A stretch of 38,508 bases of DNA from Phoronis australis (taxonomy: Eukaryota; Phoronida; Phoronidae), in contig NMRA01000136.1 of the NCBI GenBank assembly GCA_002633005.1, positions 503,238-541,745 of the forward strand, in the 5' to 3' direction. Made by a program: the position numbers and the translations under genes. Shown one piece after another: positions 1-12,900 of this stretch (its first letter is position 1; the number at the start of each line of letters is the position of its first letter). The notes beneath the pieces are model-generated. The model was not told the origin of the DNA. It made no database searches and saw nothing but the letters and a program-made list of their open reading frames with translations.

Positions 1-30
1 GAGGTGTCAGGTTCAAAAGTGCATTGTTGC

Positions 31-1365
31 GAAGTTATCAACGCTTTAACTTGGGATTATTCTCTGCTCGCCTTATGATAATGAGGTGACAAAGGAAGCA
101 CGGACTACTCTCATTGGTCAGTGTCTGGCTGATATGCTTTCCACTAGCCAATGAAAGAAGGGTCGCATACAGAGAACATTCAACTTCATGTACGTCTGCT
201 TCCAGAGAAGCGATTAACTGTGACAGGATTCAATAGGATTCTCTTTGGAATTTGTCATTAAACTCGTGGTTTCTGATTTCACTACATTTACAAGTTGGTA
301 TTTTGTCTAATAATTCTTGTGTACCTCAAATAATCACCTGCTAAGAATCTGGTGATGACACCTCAACTGGCGCTATTCGCACATTCATTTAGCCGTATGT
401 CTTACGAGACTGACCAAGACTTGTGCTTTCGCAACTCCTGAAGCTAGAATTGACTGAGGAAACAGAACATGTTTTCTGAAGATTCAAGTAAAATTTTACC
501 ATTTATAGCAGTTCGAAAGAAAGTAAATGAAGATCTAAACCTACAGGAAAATGTAGCCGTACAGAAGAAATAATACGCTTTCTACAGAAATACTGAAAAA
601 TGTAACTATCCGGAATATAAGGCTGTAAGCCTATATTTGACTTAAAGGCCATAAGACTTCTTCACATAAAATGCCAGTAGATATCTTTCTAGTGTTATCT
701 TTGAATTAGCCATGACATGTACTATCACAGTTAATAAAGTATCAACTGACTAAAACCATTCCATGGAAATATTAGATTAAATAATAAAACAAAAATAGCA
801 CATGTTGCAAAGGACACAGTAGATTGCATATGTCAAAATAATGTGTTAAAATTGGATGTCCTTTTATTCAAATATAAACCTCAATGTTGCGAATTTGTAG
901 TATGCACTGACAAGTTCGAAGTTGTTGAATTTGTTGTGTATGACAGGCACCAGTGGCCGGTTGCATGAAACAGTCCCAAATAGGGACTCATCTACTATGT
1001 TTTTTAACTTTTAAGTGCACTTGTGGAAGTGTGAAAACACTGATAGCCCTTTCTTGTGGTTTATTTTGATTACTAATTCAGTTCTAGCTGTGTTTTCATT
1101 ACTGAAGAAGTAGTTGACAGGATAATTTGCTGTAGTTGCCAAGGGTTTTCAAAATAGTGCAACTGGTTTTGACATAATAGTATTTTGTTTTCGTGCGTGA
1201 AGTGTACGCAGCATTTATTTTGTTCTATGTATGTGACCTTGCTTTTAATTGACTACAGTGTCACTGTAACAGCCAGACTTTAACCAACGAGAGTGGTTCT
1301 TACTTTGTTACCTCATTATCATAAGGAGAGGGGAGATTAATCCCAAGTTGAAACGTTAATAACTT
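31..1365. mobile_element. Inverted-repeat element with ~100-bp arms
   Basis: The left arm (about 31-130) and the reverse complement of the right arm (about 1268-1365) align over about 100 bp at roughly 80-85 % by eye. They share blocks such as AACTTGGGATTA, CCTTATGATAATGAGGT and GTCTGGCTG. The 1.1-kb interior has no recognisable transposase and looks AT-rich and non-coding. This fits a non-autonomous DNA transposon or a large MITE. No target-site duplication could be fixed, because the left arm starts close to the window edge. The family is not recognised. Confidence 0.55.
959..1080 (+). repeat. Dispersed repeat, copy A
   Basis: This stretch resembles 4376-4495 in the same orientation. Shared blocks are TGAAACAGTCCCAA followed by a GGGACTCA complement, then ACTTGTG and AAACACTGAT further on. 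The AGTCCC/GGGACT pair forms a small palindrome at the start. It is a degenerate interspersed repeat of about 120 bp; the family is not recognised. Confidence 0.5.
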
Positions 1366-3545
1366 CTTTAATTCGCAAAGTTTGCTTCAAACATGAATTT
1401 GCCATGAAAACTTTATTTAAAGGAGTCCACCGCCTGACTTAAGCGGGAGAATTCCCGTCCCAAACGATGTCAAAAAGATAAAATAATGTGGTGAAACAAT
1501 GGTAGGGACTGACAGTATGAGATATTTCTCTATTCTTAAATCACTGTAGTAATTGAATTACTGTCTAACGAAACCAAGTCGGGATCAAGCGGAAGTCGCT
1601 TTTGCACTCTCATTACTCTAGTAAGGGCCAATATGAAAAGTCCGCTATTAACTCGCGAATTTCTTGCGTCTACAGAACATGCCCCAGGCCATTGAAATTT
1701 TACACTGTATGAACCAGTTATACAACTAGAGAATTTACGTAAGTTTTTGTGCCAGTCAGCAGTTTTGCAAAATCTTACGAAATCCACACACCTTGCGTAA
1801 CCTTACAAAAACATTGATGAAGGTTAAATTTCTGAGCATTTACTCAAGTGAAATCGAATTACTTATTAAACTAATGTGTCTCACTGATATAGAATAACAG
1901 ATTGACAAGACCTCCAAGATATCTAGTTTCAACATCTTGGTCTCCGTCACTGGCCAAACAGAACATTCTCGATAACCAACCTATTCCGACCTAATGTAGA
2001 GTGATGGTCGTAAAAAGTTATAACTATAGCAGCTTCTTAATTAAGCAACCTTTATCCTAACAACGCATGACGATTGTGCAATGTTTTTCGAATAATGTGT
2101 TTTTTCATGGATTGCTACCCTGTATTTGCTAAGAAAGTGCATTGTATAATGACTGTGCCGCGGTGTTATTGTACAAGTATGCTGTAATGGACCGGGTGAA
2201 TACCTACCTACCTTCCTACCCCAAAAGGTCCTCTTACACTCAAATGTATACAATATAACGGTGTTTCCACAAAAAAATCACAACTCCTAGAACAAAATCC
2301 AAACTTTCCTTAAATGTGATTGAAATCCCTTTTCAGGATAAAATATACATATTTGTTGACGCAAATGCAATTATTTACTGAAGTTAAAATACTATCTCCC
2401 TGTCGAGAAAATGTGCATTTGATGTTCTTAAAAGCAAGAAAAGGAAGGAAACCTTTTATCATTTGCTTCCTTATGACTGCCGCTTTAACTTGTACTTAGT
2501 AGTCCCTTCATAGTGTTATACCACTGGGGATAAGAAGACAATGCACGATTTAAGATTATCAAATATAATAGGATGAAAACTGAGCTTGAACTGAGGGCCG
2601 TAGATCGCCGGGCAGCTATGCATCTCAGCCATAATATCGTTGCTTGTCAGTGTAAGGCATTCCGGCTGATTTCATACCAGGCACTTCATAAGCAAGAGAT
2701 TTTTCCATGCTTTCGACACTATACACATTCTACTGAATGTCAAACTGTAGTAATCTTGCTCGCCGTCATGCGCATGATGGACTCGCCTTTTGCGTAGTCT
2801 CTCTTTTCAAATGCCTTTTTCCCCCCTTGATACTCTTCTCATTTTGAAAACTCGCCAAAATTTTTGAATTTAGGTTTTAAATTCTGCCAATAGCCCGAGT
2901 ATAGTAGACGACACAAAGTCAAAGGGGTTCTGACGTCTCGTACCACGACCAGGGCATTTGGAGCATTTGCGCAGCTAGAGGTCCTGGACTCTATTTTTAT
3001 GAAAACCGAGTCAGCGGTGCGGTTTTTTGAGTTGCTCCCACTTTAAAAAAGAAAATCAACTTGAGACAAACAAAAATTACGCGAGATTTTGTTTACGCAT
3101 AGCTTGACACACCATGGCGTTTCAAACTTTACCCTTATTTGCGTTCCTGCAGCTTTCAAAAACACAACACTTTGGCTGAAATTAATACGGGCGGACGCCT
3201 TTTTTAGTCAGTAAGCGTAGGTCACAAAATAAGACGGGAGTAAAGACAAGAACCAACTTTGCTTTTTGGCTCAATCTGTAGGGCTGGCGAGCCTTTTTTA
3301 ACATTTATCGTTTCAGTTCAATTGCAGGCTATGTATCTCAGTTTTTGGCTGAATGTTGGAACCGATGGTAACGTGGCAAGGAACTTTTTAAGTCCATTTT
3401 TTAGGAATATTTAACATATTTCTTGACTTCACGTTTTGGTAGAAAGAGGGAATGCCGGTTTAACTATCATGAAGATTCGGAGGACGACAATAACTTAACT
3501 GAAGAACACATCAAAAAGAAACTAAGTAACACTTTCTGTTTACAG

Positions 3546-3588
3546 GTGTAGCATTGAGGACCATTGAAAAAGCCAGTTAATCAAAAGG
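3546..3588 (+). other. DUOX 5' UTR part of exon 1
   Basis: A pyrimidine-rich acceptor (TTTCTGTTTACAG, ending at 3545) precedes this stretch, so the first coding exon probably follows a 5' UTR intron and at least one upstream non-coding exon. An in-frame TGA at 3565-3567 lies eight codons before the ATG at 3589 with no other ATG between, which supports the chosen start. Confidence 0.55.
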
Positions 3589-3631
3589 ATGCTGGTGTCT
3601 TCTATTATTTTAACGCTGGTTGTAGTTACAG
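3589..3631 (+). CDS. DUOX: DUOX exon 1: signal peptide
   Basis: Encodes MLVSSIILTLVVVT plus one base (phase 1), an uncharged hydrophobic run typical of a signal peptide core. The donor is G|GTACGT. The peptide continues into exon 2 as GSLG, a plausible cleavage region. The short length makes this exon the least secure by homology, but acceptor, upstream stop, phase and hydrophobicity all agree. Confidence 0.75.
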
Positions 3632-6600
3632 GTACGTCACTTCTTTATTCATATATACATCCGATAGAAACATACAGGTTATCTCACAGACATAGGAATA
3701 CTAATGCTATATCCTATCGAGAATTCATTGGCGTGGAGACTTTTCACACAGATCTTCCCTTCTAATCAAGGGGAAAGAAAGTAGAGAAGACATCTCATAG
3801 CTCAGATTGTGTTTAGCGACCTGACAAATTCCAAATAGCCACGAATTCGCCACTGCGAGTATCAAAGTCAGATAATAATTCCCTCTAAATTCGTTTCAAA
3901 GTTCGTGCTGACTTCTAAACTTTTACATTACTACCAGTAACAATTTTCCAAGATTTATTACTTTTGATTCAGAATTGTTCCGTTTATTCCGTGAAATCAG
4001 AGCATTTGCCACCACGTTTAAATTACAAGAGGACGTAAACCGACAGGAGTCGGTAAAAATCAGGCAAGACCGGAAAAATTCGCGCTACTAGCCCCTGGGG
4101 TCGTCTTCGTTCTATGTTTGGGAGGAACTGAGTTACAAAATGAAGGTACTCCTACATTTAGGCATTTACGGGAAATTGGGTGGCGCTACGACCGTCCGAC
4201 TTTTTGAACCACGGATAAGACACCTGGGAATTGATTTAGGCACCGGCCCGAGATTTTCAGTTTTGGCGGCCTTAGATTTCATTTGGCGAACTGCGATTTT
4301 TGCCAATGCGACTTGGCGTTTAGCTAAGTGTTGAGCGTTGCATCCGGCATGTTTTCAGATTACAAATCAATGACGTGTGCGTGAAACAGTCCCAACTGGG
4401 ACTCAAGTATGTTCGCTAATTTTTTAGCTCATTTGGGAACTTGTGCAAACACTGATTATCCTTGTTTGCAGTTTTATCTTCATTGCTACATCAGGGTTGA
4501 TACAAAGCGAGACTGAACTATGCATTGAATTCCTAATACTATGATTAATGGAAAAACAGGTGATCGTTTCATGCAACGTCCCAAATTTAAGTCTATTGAA
4601 ACTGATTCCAAAGTCAGATTTTTCATCTTTTACGACAACCTGAAGTACAGCCGGCTACTTAAAAAACAAAAAAACGAGCAAAAAATACACCCAATCAGCA
4701 GTTTTCACCCTAAAGTCACCATTTGCATGATTACTAAAAACTGAGAGACAGTGACTCCAGACTGGCAAAACTCTCCATGGGAGAAACCAGGCGAAAAGTG
4801 GGTGTCGACCAGCCAGATTTTTACTTATCTAAAGTGTCTAAAGGGTACCTGAATTTCTTGCTAAATGTCAACTTCCAGCTCGCACCAGTCACCACGGCTG
4901 AGCAGAAAGTAGGTCAAGGGGTCAAGAACTGATAGCCATTCACTCAGAACAGACTAAAAGACCAAGCAATGCCTTTTGTATCCTTCACATGCTGCACAAA
5001 ACTAAAAATGCCCAGCCAACCCAGCAATTTTTAATGAAATTCAACTGTAGCTAAAAAACTAGTGCCCCCATAAGTAAGAATTCAAGCACACCACATTTTG
5101 GTTACATCACGTGACCTATAGTTAAGTCTGAAAAAAGCTCTGTCCCGACCGTAGTGCGGAACTTTGTGCTAACTTAAGTTCAGTGAGCTATCTGGACCAA
5201 GACAACGGGTCGATTACAAAAATCCAAGCAGACCTAATGGAATTCATCTTACCCAAACTTGTATATGACTGTATTGTTTCAAACTAGCGCATTGATATTG
5301 TATAATTAGGAATTATTAGTCTTCATACACGCTCTATGATGGTCACATCACGTGAAAACATCTCTGTCCCGACCGGGGTTCAAACCCGAGATTTTCTGCT
5401 AACCGTGCAGACGCTATAGTCCACTGAGCCCACCGGTTAATTGCAGAAATCCACAAGCAGACTTAATAGACAGCATCTTACCCAAATTCGGAAGTGCATA
5501 TACACTATAAAATTGTGTTGTTAAAGCCCTGTCGTGCATTGGCTTTCGATTAGTTCGTCAAATATTTCTTTATTACAGGAAGTTTGGGTGTGGAGTTTGC
5601 TCGCTATGATGGTTACTATAACAACGTCAATAACCCAGAATGGGGAACACCAGGTATGAGAGAACAGAGGATAGGGGTGGGACAACAGTGTGTTGCGGCC
5701 AGAGGTGGCCAAAACGGAGGCGGAAACAGCACAAAAATGGTGACGGTTGTGAGGAATTAGTGGCAACAGAGGGTAGGGGCAGCACCGTGGTACTTTTAAT
5801 TATGGTTTTTGAGATCAGCTGATACACATGCCAGCTCTTAAAGAATATTGCAACAGACTTTTACAACCTTTGTTACGAAATCAATCATGAGACATTTTCA
5901 TGGAACTGACCAAATTTAAAAATTAAGACACATGTTAAAGCTCTTTTTGTGTATTATCAAGTGATGTACGTGTGTTTATTTAACACTTACCGAATCATTT
6001 AAGGTACGCAGCTATACCGCAAGATCCCGGCAGCCTACTCAGACGGAACGTACGCCTACCCTGACGGACCTAACGAACGTCTGATCAGCCAATACACCCT
6101 GAATGGCCCATCAGGGTTGCCGTCTTATATGAACAGAACGTCGTTCTTGGCGTTCTTTGGTGGGTTTTTTACGAGAAGTGAAATCAGTAAATAACATACT
6201 TTTGTAAGCCTGCTGTAGATTTTGAAAAAATGACAACTTACACCATCATATCTGTTGCGATACTAGAAAAGTGATGTCGTTATTACCGGTCAACAAGCAC
6301 ACTTACCACCACCATTAACATTACCACCAACAGCACCACCCACCACCATAACAGGCATCACCCCCACCCAGCCTTTTGTGTTCATTGTAACAACAGATCA
6401 TGTGTGCTGCAAGACTGTCATCATTGGTTGGCTGATATGTCGTGCATGAACTTCCGAGCTCGTTCAAGCCCCTTCAAGAATTGGCAAGTTGTCGTGTTTT
6501 GGGGAATTTTTGATACAAAAATTGGTTATCTGTTAAAAAATGCAGGTATTGTCTGACCTTATCTACATTTGAAAGCTTACAAAGTACTTTTTACTTAAAG

Positions 6601-6902
6601 TTGGGATAGATTGAGTTACCCTAAAGAGCCGAGTTTACGCATACCTAATCTTGAGACGGTGGGCGATTTTAGGTCTATCGTTACTAAGAAATTCAGCCAA
6701 AGAGCGAGTGGCCTTGGGGTCGGATTCTCAGTTCAAAGTGTGGAAATTCGACGATTTAAGACGTATTTTGAATACATTAAACGGGATATGCGATGGAGAC
6801 GACTGCCAAAATTCGATGCCTAACCTCAGAGTTTGCAGGGATAGCCAAAGTATTTCAATTTATTTGAAAATTAAGAAAATCCTCCAAAAGCGTTGCAAAA
6901 GC

Positions 6903-6996
<94 letters not shown>

Positions 6997-9900
6997 ACAT
7001 ATGTAATTGGCTAAGGTACATGATAACGTCACACAGAAATAGGCGAAATTCTTATCGAACATAGAACTCTACCCCTGGAATTCCAACTTCCGCACCTGAT
7101 CTGTGTATTCTGTACTAGAGCTTGCCACCCCGCGACTAGCCGCGAGAGTTTACACTGAGAATTTCTGACTGCCTGCTCGAATGAGATTTGATCGAGATCT
7201 GTAGTTATCAAATCAAGCCAATTTCATTACTTTCATTTTTAATTTGTTATTATATTATTCATCAAGCGAGACTCTTGAGGTACGGTTCCATACAATCAGC
7301 GATTTCTCTGCAAAATTATAGTCAACGAACCCCACGATTACACTGATGGCCCTGGGTGGATGGCGTGAGTATTTTGGTCTCAGGTATCTTTTCAGCTCCA
7401 GTCGACACTTTTGACAATTTATCATACTGCATGCCAGGAGTTTTTCAGCAAAACATTTTTGAATGCTAAAATCAGGTTACAGTATTTTACGGAAAGAAGT
7501 TACATTAGCCCAAACGAGAGGTTTAGGCCCTAAAATCAGATGTACTTACGAGACTTTCAAAAAAAATTACTCATAATTGCGTGCTTGTGCGTGTGTATTA
7601 CTGTTTTCAATTGTTACTCTAATAATTCATTTGTGCAATGTTTACCTGTTGCCCAGATGCTGTTTTTCGCTAATTTGATTTTTGAGAAGTACGCCCGTAG
7701 TATTTACATATACTCGTGAAATGAAATTAAAAATGAAAAGTTTACCAATCCAGTACTTCGCGTTGCTGATAACGTACAGTGTATTTGCTAATTGTTATGG
7801 AAAGTCCTACACTGCAACCTATGTGATGAGCTATCCACAGCACAAGCAATGTGATGAGGTATCTGCAGTACAACCAGTGTGATGAGCTATCCACAGTACA
7901 AGCAATGTGATGAGCTATCCACAGTACAACCAATGTGATGAGCTATCTGCAGTACAACCAGTGTGATGAGCTATCTGCAGTACAACCAGTGTGATGAGCT
8001 ATCTGTAGTACAACCAATGTGATGAGCTATCCGCAGCACAACCAATGTGATGAGCTATCTGCAGTACAAGCAATGTGATGAGCTATCCACAGTACAAGCA
8101 ATGTGATGAGCTATCCACAGTACAACCAATGTGATGAGCTATCTGTAGTACAACCAGTGTGATGAGCTATCCACAGTACAACCAATGTTATGAGCTATCC
8201 GCAGTACAATTAATGTGATGAGCTATCTGCAGTACGTTTAAAAGCTACGTAATGGATGTTTGTCCATTTCTTGTCTATTCGGAAACGTTTGTCAGCAAAT
8301 TTCGGATAGATACTTGAATTTCTTTTTTGAATTTTTCGTAAATGTCAGTGCATTTTGAATTTTTACTGAATAATGTAATTGTATTAAACGGTACTAAAGG
8401 TCCAATTAATTGTTGTATATAAAGATGTATAATTTTGGATGAATGCCTCACTAAATTATTCACTGCAAGTGTGAGGAATCCATATTCAAAAACATTTGTC
8501 TTTATAGGCTAGAAATCTCTTTGAATCAGTGAAATTATTTCCCTACTGGATTAACTTATCATTTACATAACCTCTGTGGTTCATTTCCCTTTCTATGTTA
8601 CTATTACACGCTTTTTTCGCATGTTGGTGAAACTCTTGGTTTTTAGATTTTAATAAATAATTTGAAACCAGTCAAGTATGCGAAATGATAATTACTTGTG
8701 ATTTAAACAATGTATCTTTTGCTTCACCAAGAACTGACAAATGGCTCATTAATGACATGGGTCTTATGTAATTCGGTTGAAAAACGGCGGATACGCGAAA
8801 AGTTTTAATGACAGTTTATTCCATAACAAGTTCACGCACCACACCAAACAAATGCAAACAACTCTCACGCATGCGCGGCGCAGCCTCAGCGGCCGCGAGA
8901 TCTAAACTAGCATTCAGGGGCTAGAGCTTGGAAGAGCATGAATTAAAACATCTATAATTACAGTATCCTTACTAGTATCGTGACTTTGAAGACAATTTTG
9001 CCAAACCACGCAATCTAACACTAATGAATGTTTTTTTACATTATCGTTACCAGCCCTACAGTGTACAACATACACACTTTCAAAATTAAACACCATTGTC
9101 ATCATCATTATTGACAATCATAATTGTCATCGCAGCCACTGTCGTTAATGTTTCAATACAGACTCGACGCTGCTTGACAAATTCTTCGTCTTCACTAACG
9201 CATTGCTGAGCTTGTGGAGAATTCGGTCCTTCAGCATCAAATGATAAACGATGCAATCTGCTTATTCATTCCTCCAATTTCAATCTGCACCAGTAGAAAG
9301 CTTAGTGGGTGAAGAATCTAAGCTATGAGGGATGTGCTAAACAGCTAATTATCCAACATTTTGCTATAAAAACTTCTTACAATACTTAGGGTCATATTAA
9401 CATTATCGTTGATTTCCAGAGAACCTCCAGTGATACGTTGTTGATGGGTTTTAGGTCAGTTCGTCAGCATGGAAAGCATAAAAAGTTCCTTTCCCGGATG
9501 TCCGCGCGAGTTAACACCCACGGTCATCCCGAAATGTGACCCAGATTATGATCCTAATTGCACTGGTACGGCAAAGATTCCTTTTGTCAGAGCCAAGTAT
9601 GACATGCGCACGGGCCAGTCTCCTGGCAGTCCAAGGGAGCAGGTGAGATTTTCCAAAGTTTCATGTCACTGTGTGTAAGCAAATTGAGGCACGCAGGGTA
9701 ATTCTGTCGGCAAATTGCAACAATAAGAGCTAAGAAACTGACTTCGGGGTCCGAGTGAGGGTAAGCAATACAGTCATGAAAAGAACCTATATACTTACAG
9801 TGTACATATCCTAAGCGGTTGACCACTTTGCACACTACAGGATCTGCCAGTTTAGATCAAAGACACCATGCAGTTGTCGTTAATTAAATTGCCTCAGTCT

Positions 9901-12900
9901 GCTGATGTTATCATTCTCTAGATAATGAGACCCATCATAAAAAATGGGAACGAAAATAGAATGTTTTTGAAAACTTGTAAATAGCATATTTGAATAGTTC
10001 GTGAAAAGCACACGTGATTAGGTTTTTGAATTTGAAATTTGTACAAGAAATGTGACCTACACCACCAAAATAGTTTGTTTAATGTTGCGATAAAATGTTC
10101 CTCAATAATTCTGTTGGGTGTGAACATAATTGGGCCAATTACCATACCACCAGGCAGCAACTGGATTTTGAGGTAAGCCAAGTGTCATCGTACAATTCTT
10201 GACACGGTCAACATCAAAAAAAAAAGAGGAGACATTTTATCAATTAAAAGTTGTTGGAGACAAGTAAAGTCGTTCTCATCAATTAATGACTAAAGCAGAG
10301 TGGTGTACACTCCATATGGATCACTCTCATAAAACCTTCTCTCCTTCACCACAACAAACTCCACTACCGAGAGCTGGGTTCAGTTCGTGGTCAACCAAAA
10401 CAGCACCAATTGGTGACTCCTACTGTCACTTTTTTACAGACAAACGGCGTTTCGTCGTTCATTGACGGCAGCGTCATCTACAGTAACAGCTTGGTTCGTC
10501 TGTCACAGCTGCGACTGTTCAGAGACGGAAAACTGCGAACTCTCAACGACGAAGGACTGATGCCGCCGCTAAATGACAAAAACATGCCCGTGTTGAACCC
10601 ACCCCCGTCACGTGATCATAAGCTTTACGCACCGGAGAGACAGTGGCGTAAGTTTCGAAAATCAACTGTGATCGTGCTTTAATTCGCTTCTGCTTGTATC
10701 AATGCACATGGCAGTATCAATTAATTTGCAAGTGCAAAGTAGATGTATTTAGAACAAAGATTAAAGGGGCAAAGAAAGGAGGGAAGGCAGGGGTGAGAGG
10801 GATGGAGGGGGGGGGNNNNNGAGGGCGAGAGGGAAGGAGGGAGGTAGCCAGAAGGGATGCCTAAGGACAAACTATTCTACAAGTAACGAGGACGTTTGTT
10901 TTCATAGTGACCGGAGACGAGAGACTGTTTCAACATCCAGCAGTCCTAGCGTTCTATGTTCTTTTCATGCGATACCACAACCTAATGGCGACGCGCTACA
11001 AAACGGCCAACCCGACTTGGGACGATGAAACGCTATTTCAGGCCGCCAGGAGGCGCGTCATTGCTGTGCAACAGGTAACATGCAGCATATTGTTCACGTG
11101 GAAAATGTTTCCGATAACTACATCGGTTGTTCAGTTCTTGATTTTGGAAGTCAAATGACACTAGTTGCAGCATTTCCATTACCTTAAATACTAAAACGAC
11201 CCTGAACCCCTCGTTTCGTCCAAGATGTGAACGTTTTCTTTACTTAGTTGAGAAATGATTTATTGGTTGACAAGGAACTGACAATTCGTTATTCCTGGAG
11301 GCCATGATCAGCGCATAAAAATAGACGCCGTGACAAGTTAACTTGTAGAGACTGGTACCAAGCAAAAACCGAACTGTAAGTTCTTCCAAATCTCTGAAAT
11401 CCCCCGCCAATTTAACTTAAAGTAAAAATGACCAATTTCATAATAAAAGCGATCTAAATCAAAACGTGTTTTTGTGATAGATGGCGCGTTTAGGCTTATA
11501 ACTGCTTTAATAGGACAAACTCTGTTATAAACACATTCAGCTGAAAATGTTTATGTAGTTCATGGGTCACCAAAGAAAAAAATACGATTTATATAAACGA
11601 TTATCGTGAGGTTTTGTTGTCATTCCTTTCAGAAAATATACGTCTACGACTTCTATCCTGCTTTCAACAACGACACTTTGGAGCCATATACGGGCAAGTA
11701 TTCCAAAATAGCACATGACAAGCCAATCCCAACTGTCATCCGGTTACCTCAACTATGACACCCTTGTTCCCCATTGGCTGAGAATGTGCTATCTCACTTC
11801 GTCATCTGTGACCATTGTTGAACTGTTTCATACGCTTACCACTTTACCATGGAGATCTCAAAAGCAATTAAAACGTTCAGTCTTTGTTGTTGTCCCCTAA
11901 ACGTTTTCACGATTTGGCTGGAATTCCTTTTTGATGTCCAGATACCGACTACAGCAAACAAATTTGACTTTGTCAGTTGTCTGACTTTTAAGGAGACTGG
12001 GCGAAATTTAATGAAACTACGGTTTCGCAAACAAGAGGTCGTCCTTCAAGCCAACAACACTGATAGAATTACAGCCGCTGAATCTGATTAAACGGCTTCA
12101 GAGAACACATGCAATTCTGCAACAATATAATATTCTTCCGCGGCAACAGATGTAATCTAACCAATACATTTCAATTACTATGTTTTGTGTCTACAGGCTA
12201 CAAAGACTTTGTGCACCCTGGTGTCAGTCATCTGTACCAGTCAGCCGCATTCAGGTTCGGCCACACCATTATACCGCCGGGATTGTACAGGCGGTAAGTA
12301 CTATCCTTACGTTTCCTCTTGATACGTACACTCTATCACAGTGCTAAACGAAAGTTAGCACTGTAGAATGTTGTTTAATATGGCCTGCCATTGGTTAAAG
12401 TAATAAAACTGACNGTGTCGTTCATCATGTTTCCACAGGGCCACTTTGCAGTATAGGTGGCGCTGTGTCAGAGGGTACTTGATACGCAGCATTTGGGATT
12501 TGACTATGTAGCTTAGATTCAATAACTCTACGGTTTACATGAAAATCTGTGTAACTATAGTGAACACTACCATGGATGTTTATATTGTTTATCTCATGAT
12601 TACTACATGTCTAGAAAAAAAAACAGTTGAAATATTTTGTGGATTATCTTAAACCATATCTTAGTTGTGTGACAGCCATTGATCATGTACATGTACTTCA
12701 GCGACACAAAGTGCAATTTCTACAAGACGACCGAGAAGACGCACGAGCCTGGCGGATATCCAGCTGTCAGAATGTGCAACACGTGGTTCCATGGTGACGT
12801 AAGTATGAACAGGAACGGAGACTTCCGTTGGCCGAGGATTAATGTTCGTGGAATACGTGTGCATAAATTATAAGTGGTGATGATCTAGTACGCCCATGTA

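Larger units (their letters stand above)
1..3545. other. Upstream region without a recognised gene
   Basis: I see no exon here that I can assign to a protein family on either strand. The small open frames (for example 1536-1787 minus, 2041-2253 minus and 2573-2797 plus) match nothing I recognise and lack clear splice context. The region holds an inverted-repeat element (31-1365) and one copy of a dispersed repeat (959-1080). The DUOX promoter and any 5' non-coding exon should lie in the right part, since coding exon 1 is preceded by a good splice acceptor ending at 3545. No TATA-like core could be chosen with confidence. No DUOX maturation factor (DUOXA) exon is visible, although that gene is head-to-head with DUOX in vertebrates. 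Confidence 0.5.
3632..5578. other. Intron 1, repeat-bearing
   Basis: This 1.9-kb intron holds dispersed repeat copy B (4376-4495) and two SINE-like copies (5098-5245 and 5335-5480). Small open frames at 4140-4334 and 4541-4744 match no family I know. No further gene is seen. Confidence 0.6.
6160..9454. other. Intron 3, simple repeats only
   Basis: A 3.3-kb intron. It contains an ACC/CCA-rich stretch (6305-6375), the (CA)n tract and the 28-bp minisatellite listed separately. The open frames crossing the (CA)n tract and the minisatellite are artefacts of the repeats. No gene is seen. Confidence 0.6.

Noticed and set aside
1-3545. A DUOXA maturation-factor gene head-to-head with DUOX
   Set aside because: Searched by eye on the minus strand; no membrane-helix-rich exon series or splice pattern was seen.
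5366-5440. Possible tRNA gene on the minus strand
   Set aside because: A- and B-box words are present, but the acceptor and anticodon stems do not pair and a partial tandem copy exists, so it is SINE-like.
6651-7064. 137-codon open frame across the (CA)n tract
   Set aside because: Most of it is Thr-His repeat from the dinucleotide run, with no family-like sequence on either side.
7823-8235. Regular repeat array that might be taken for CRISPR
   Set aside because: Units are contiguous without spacers and the window is clearly eukaryotic, so it is a minisatellite.
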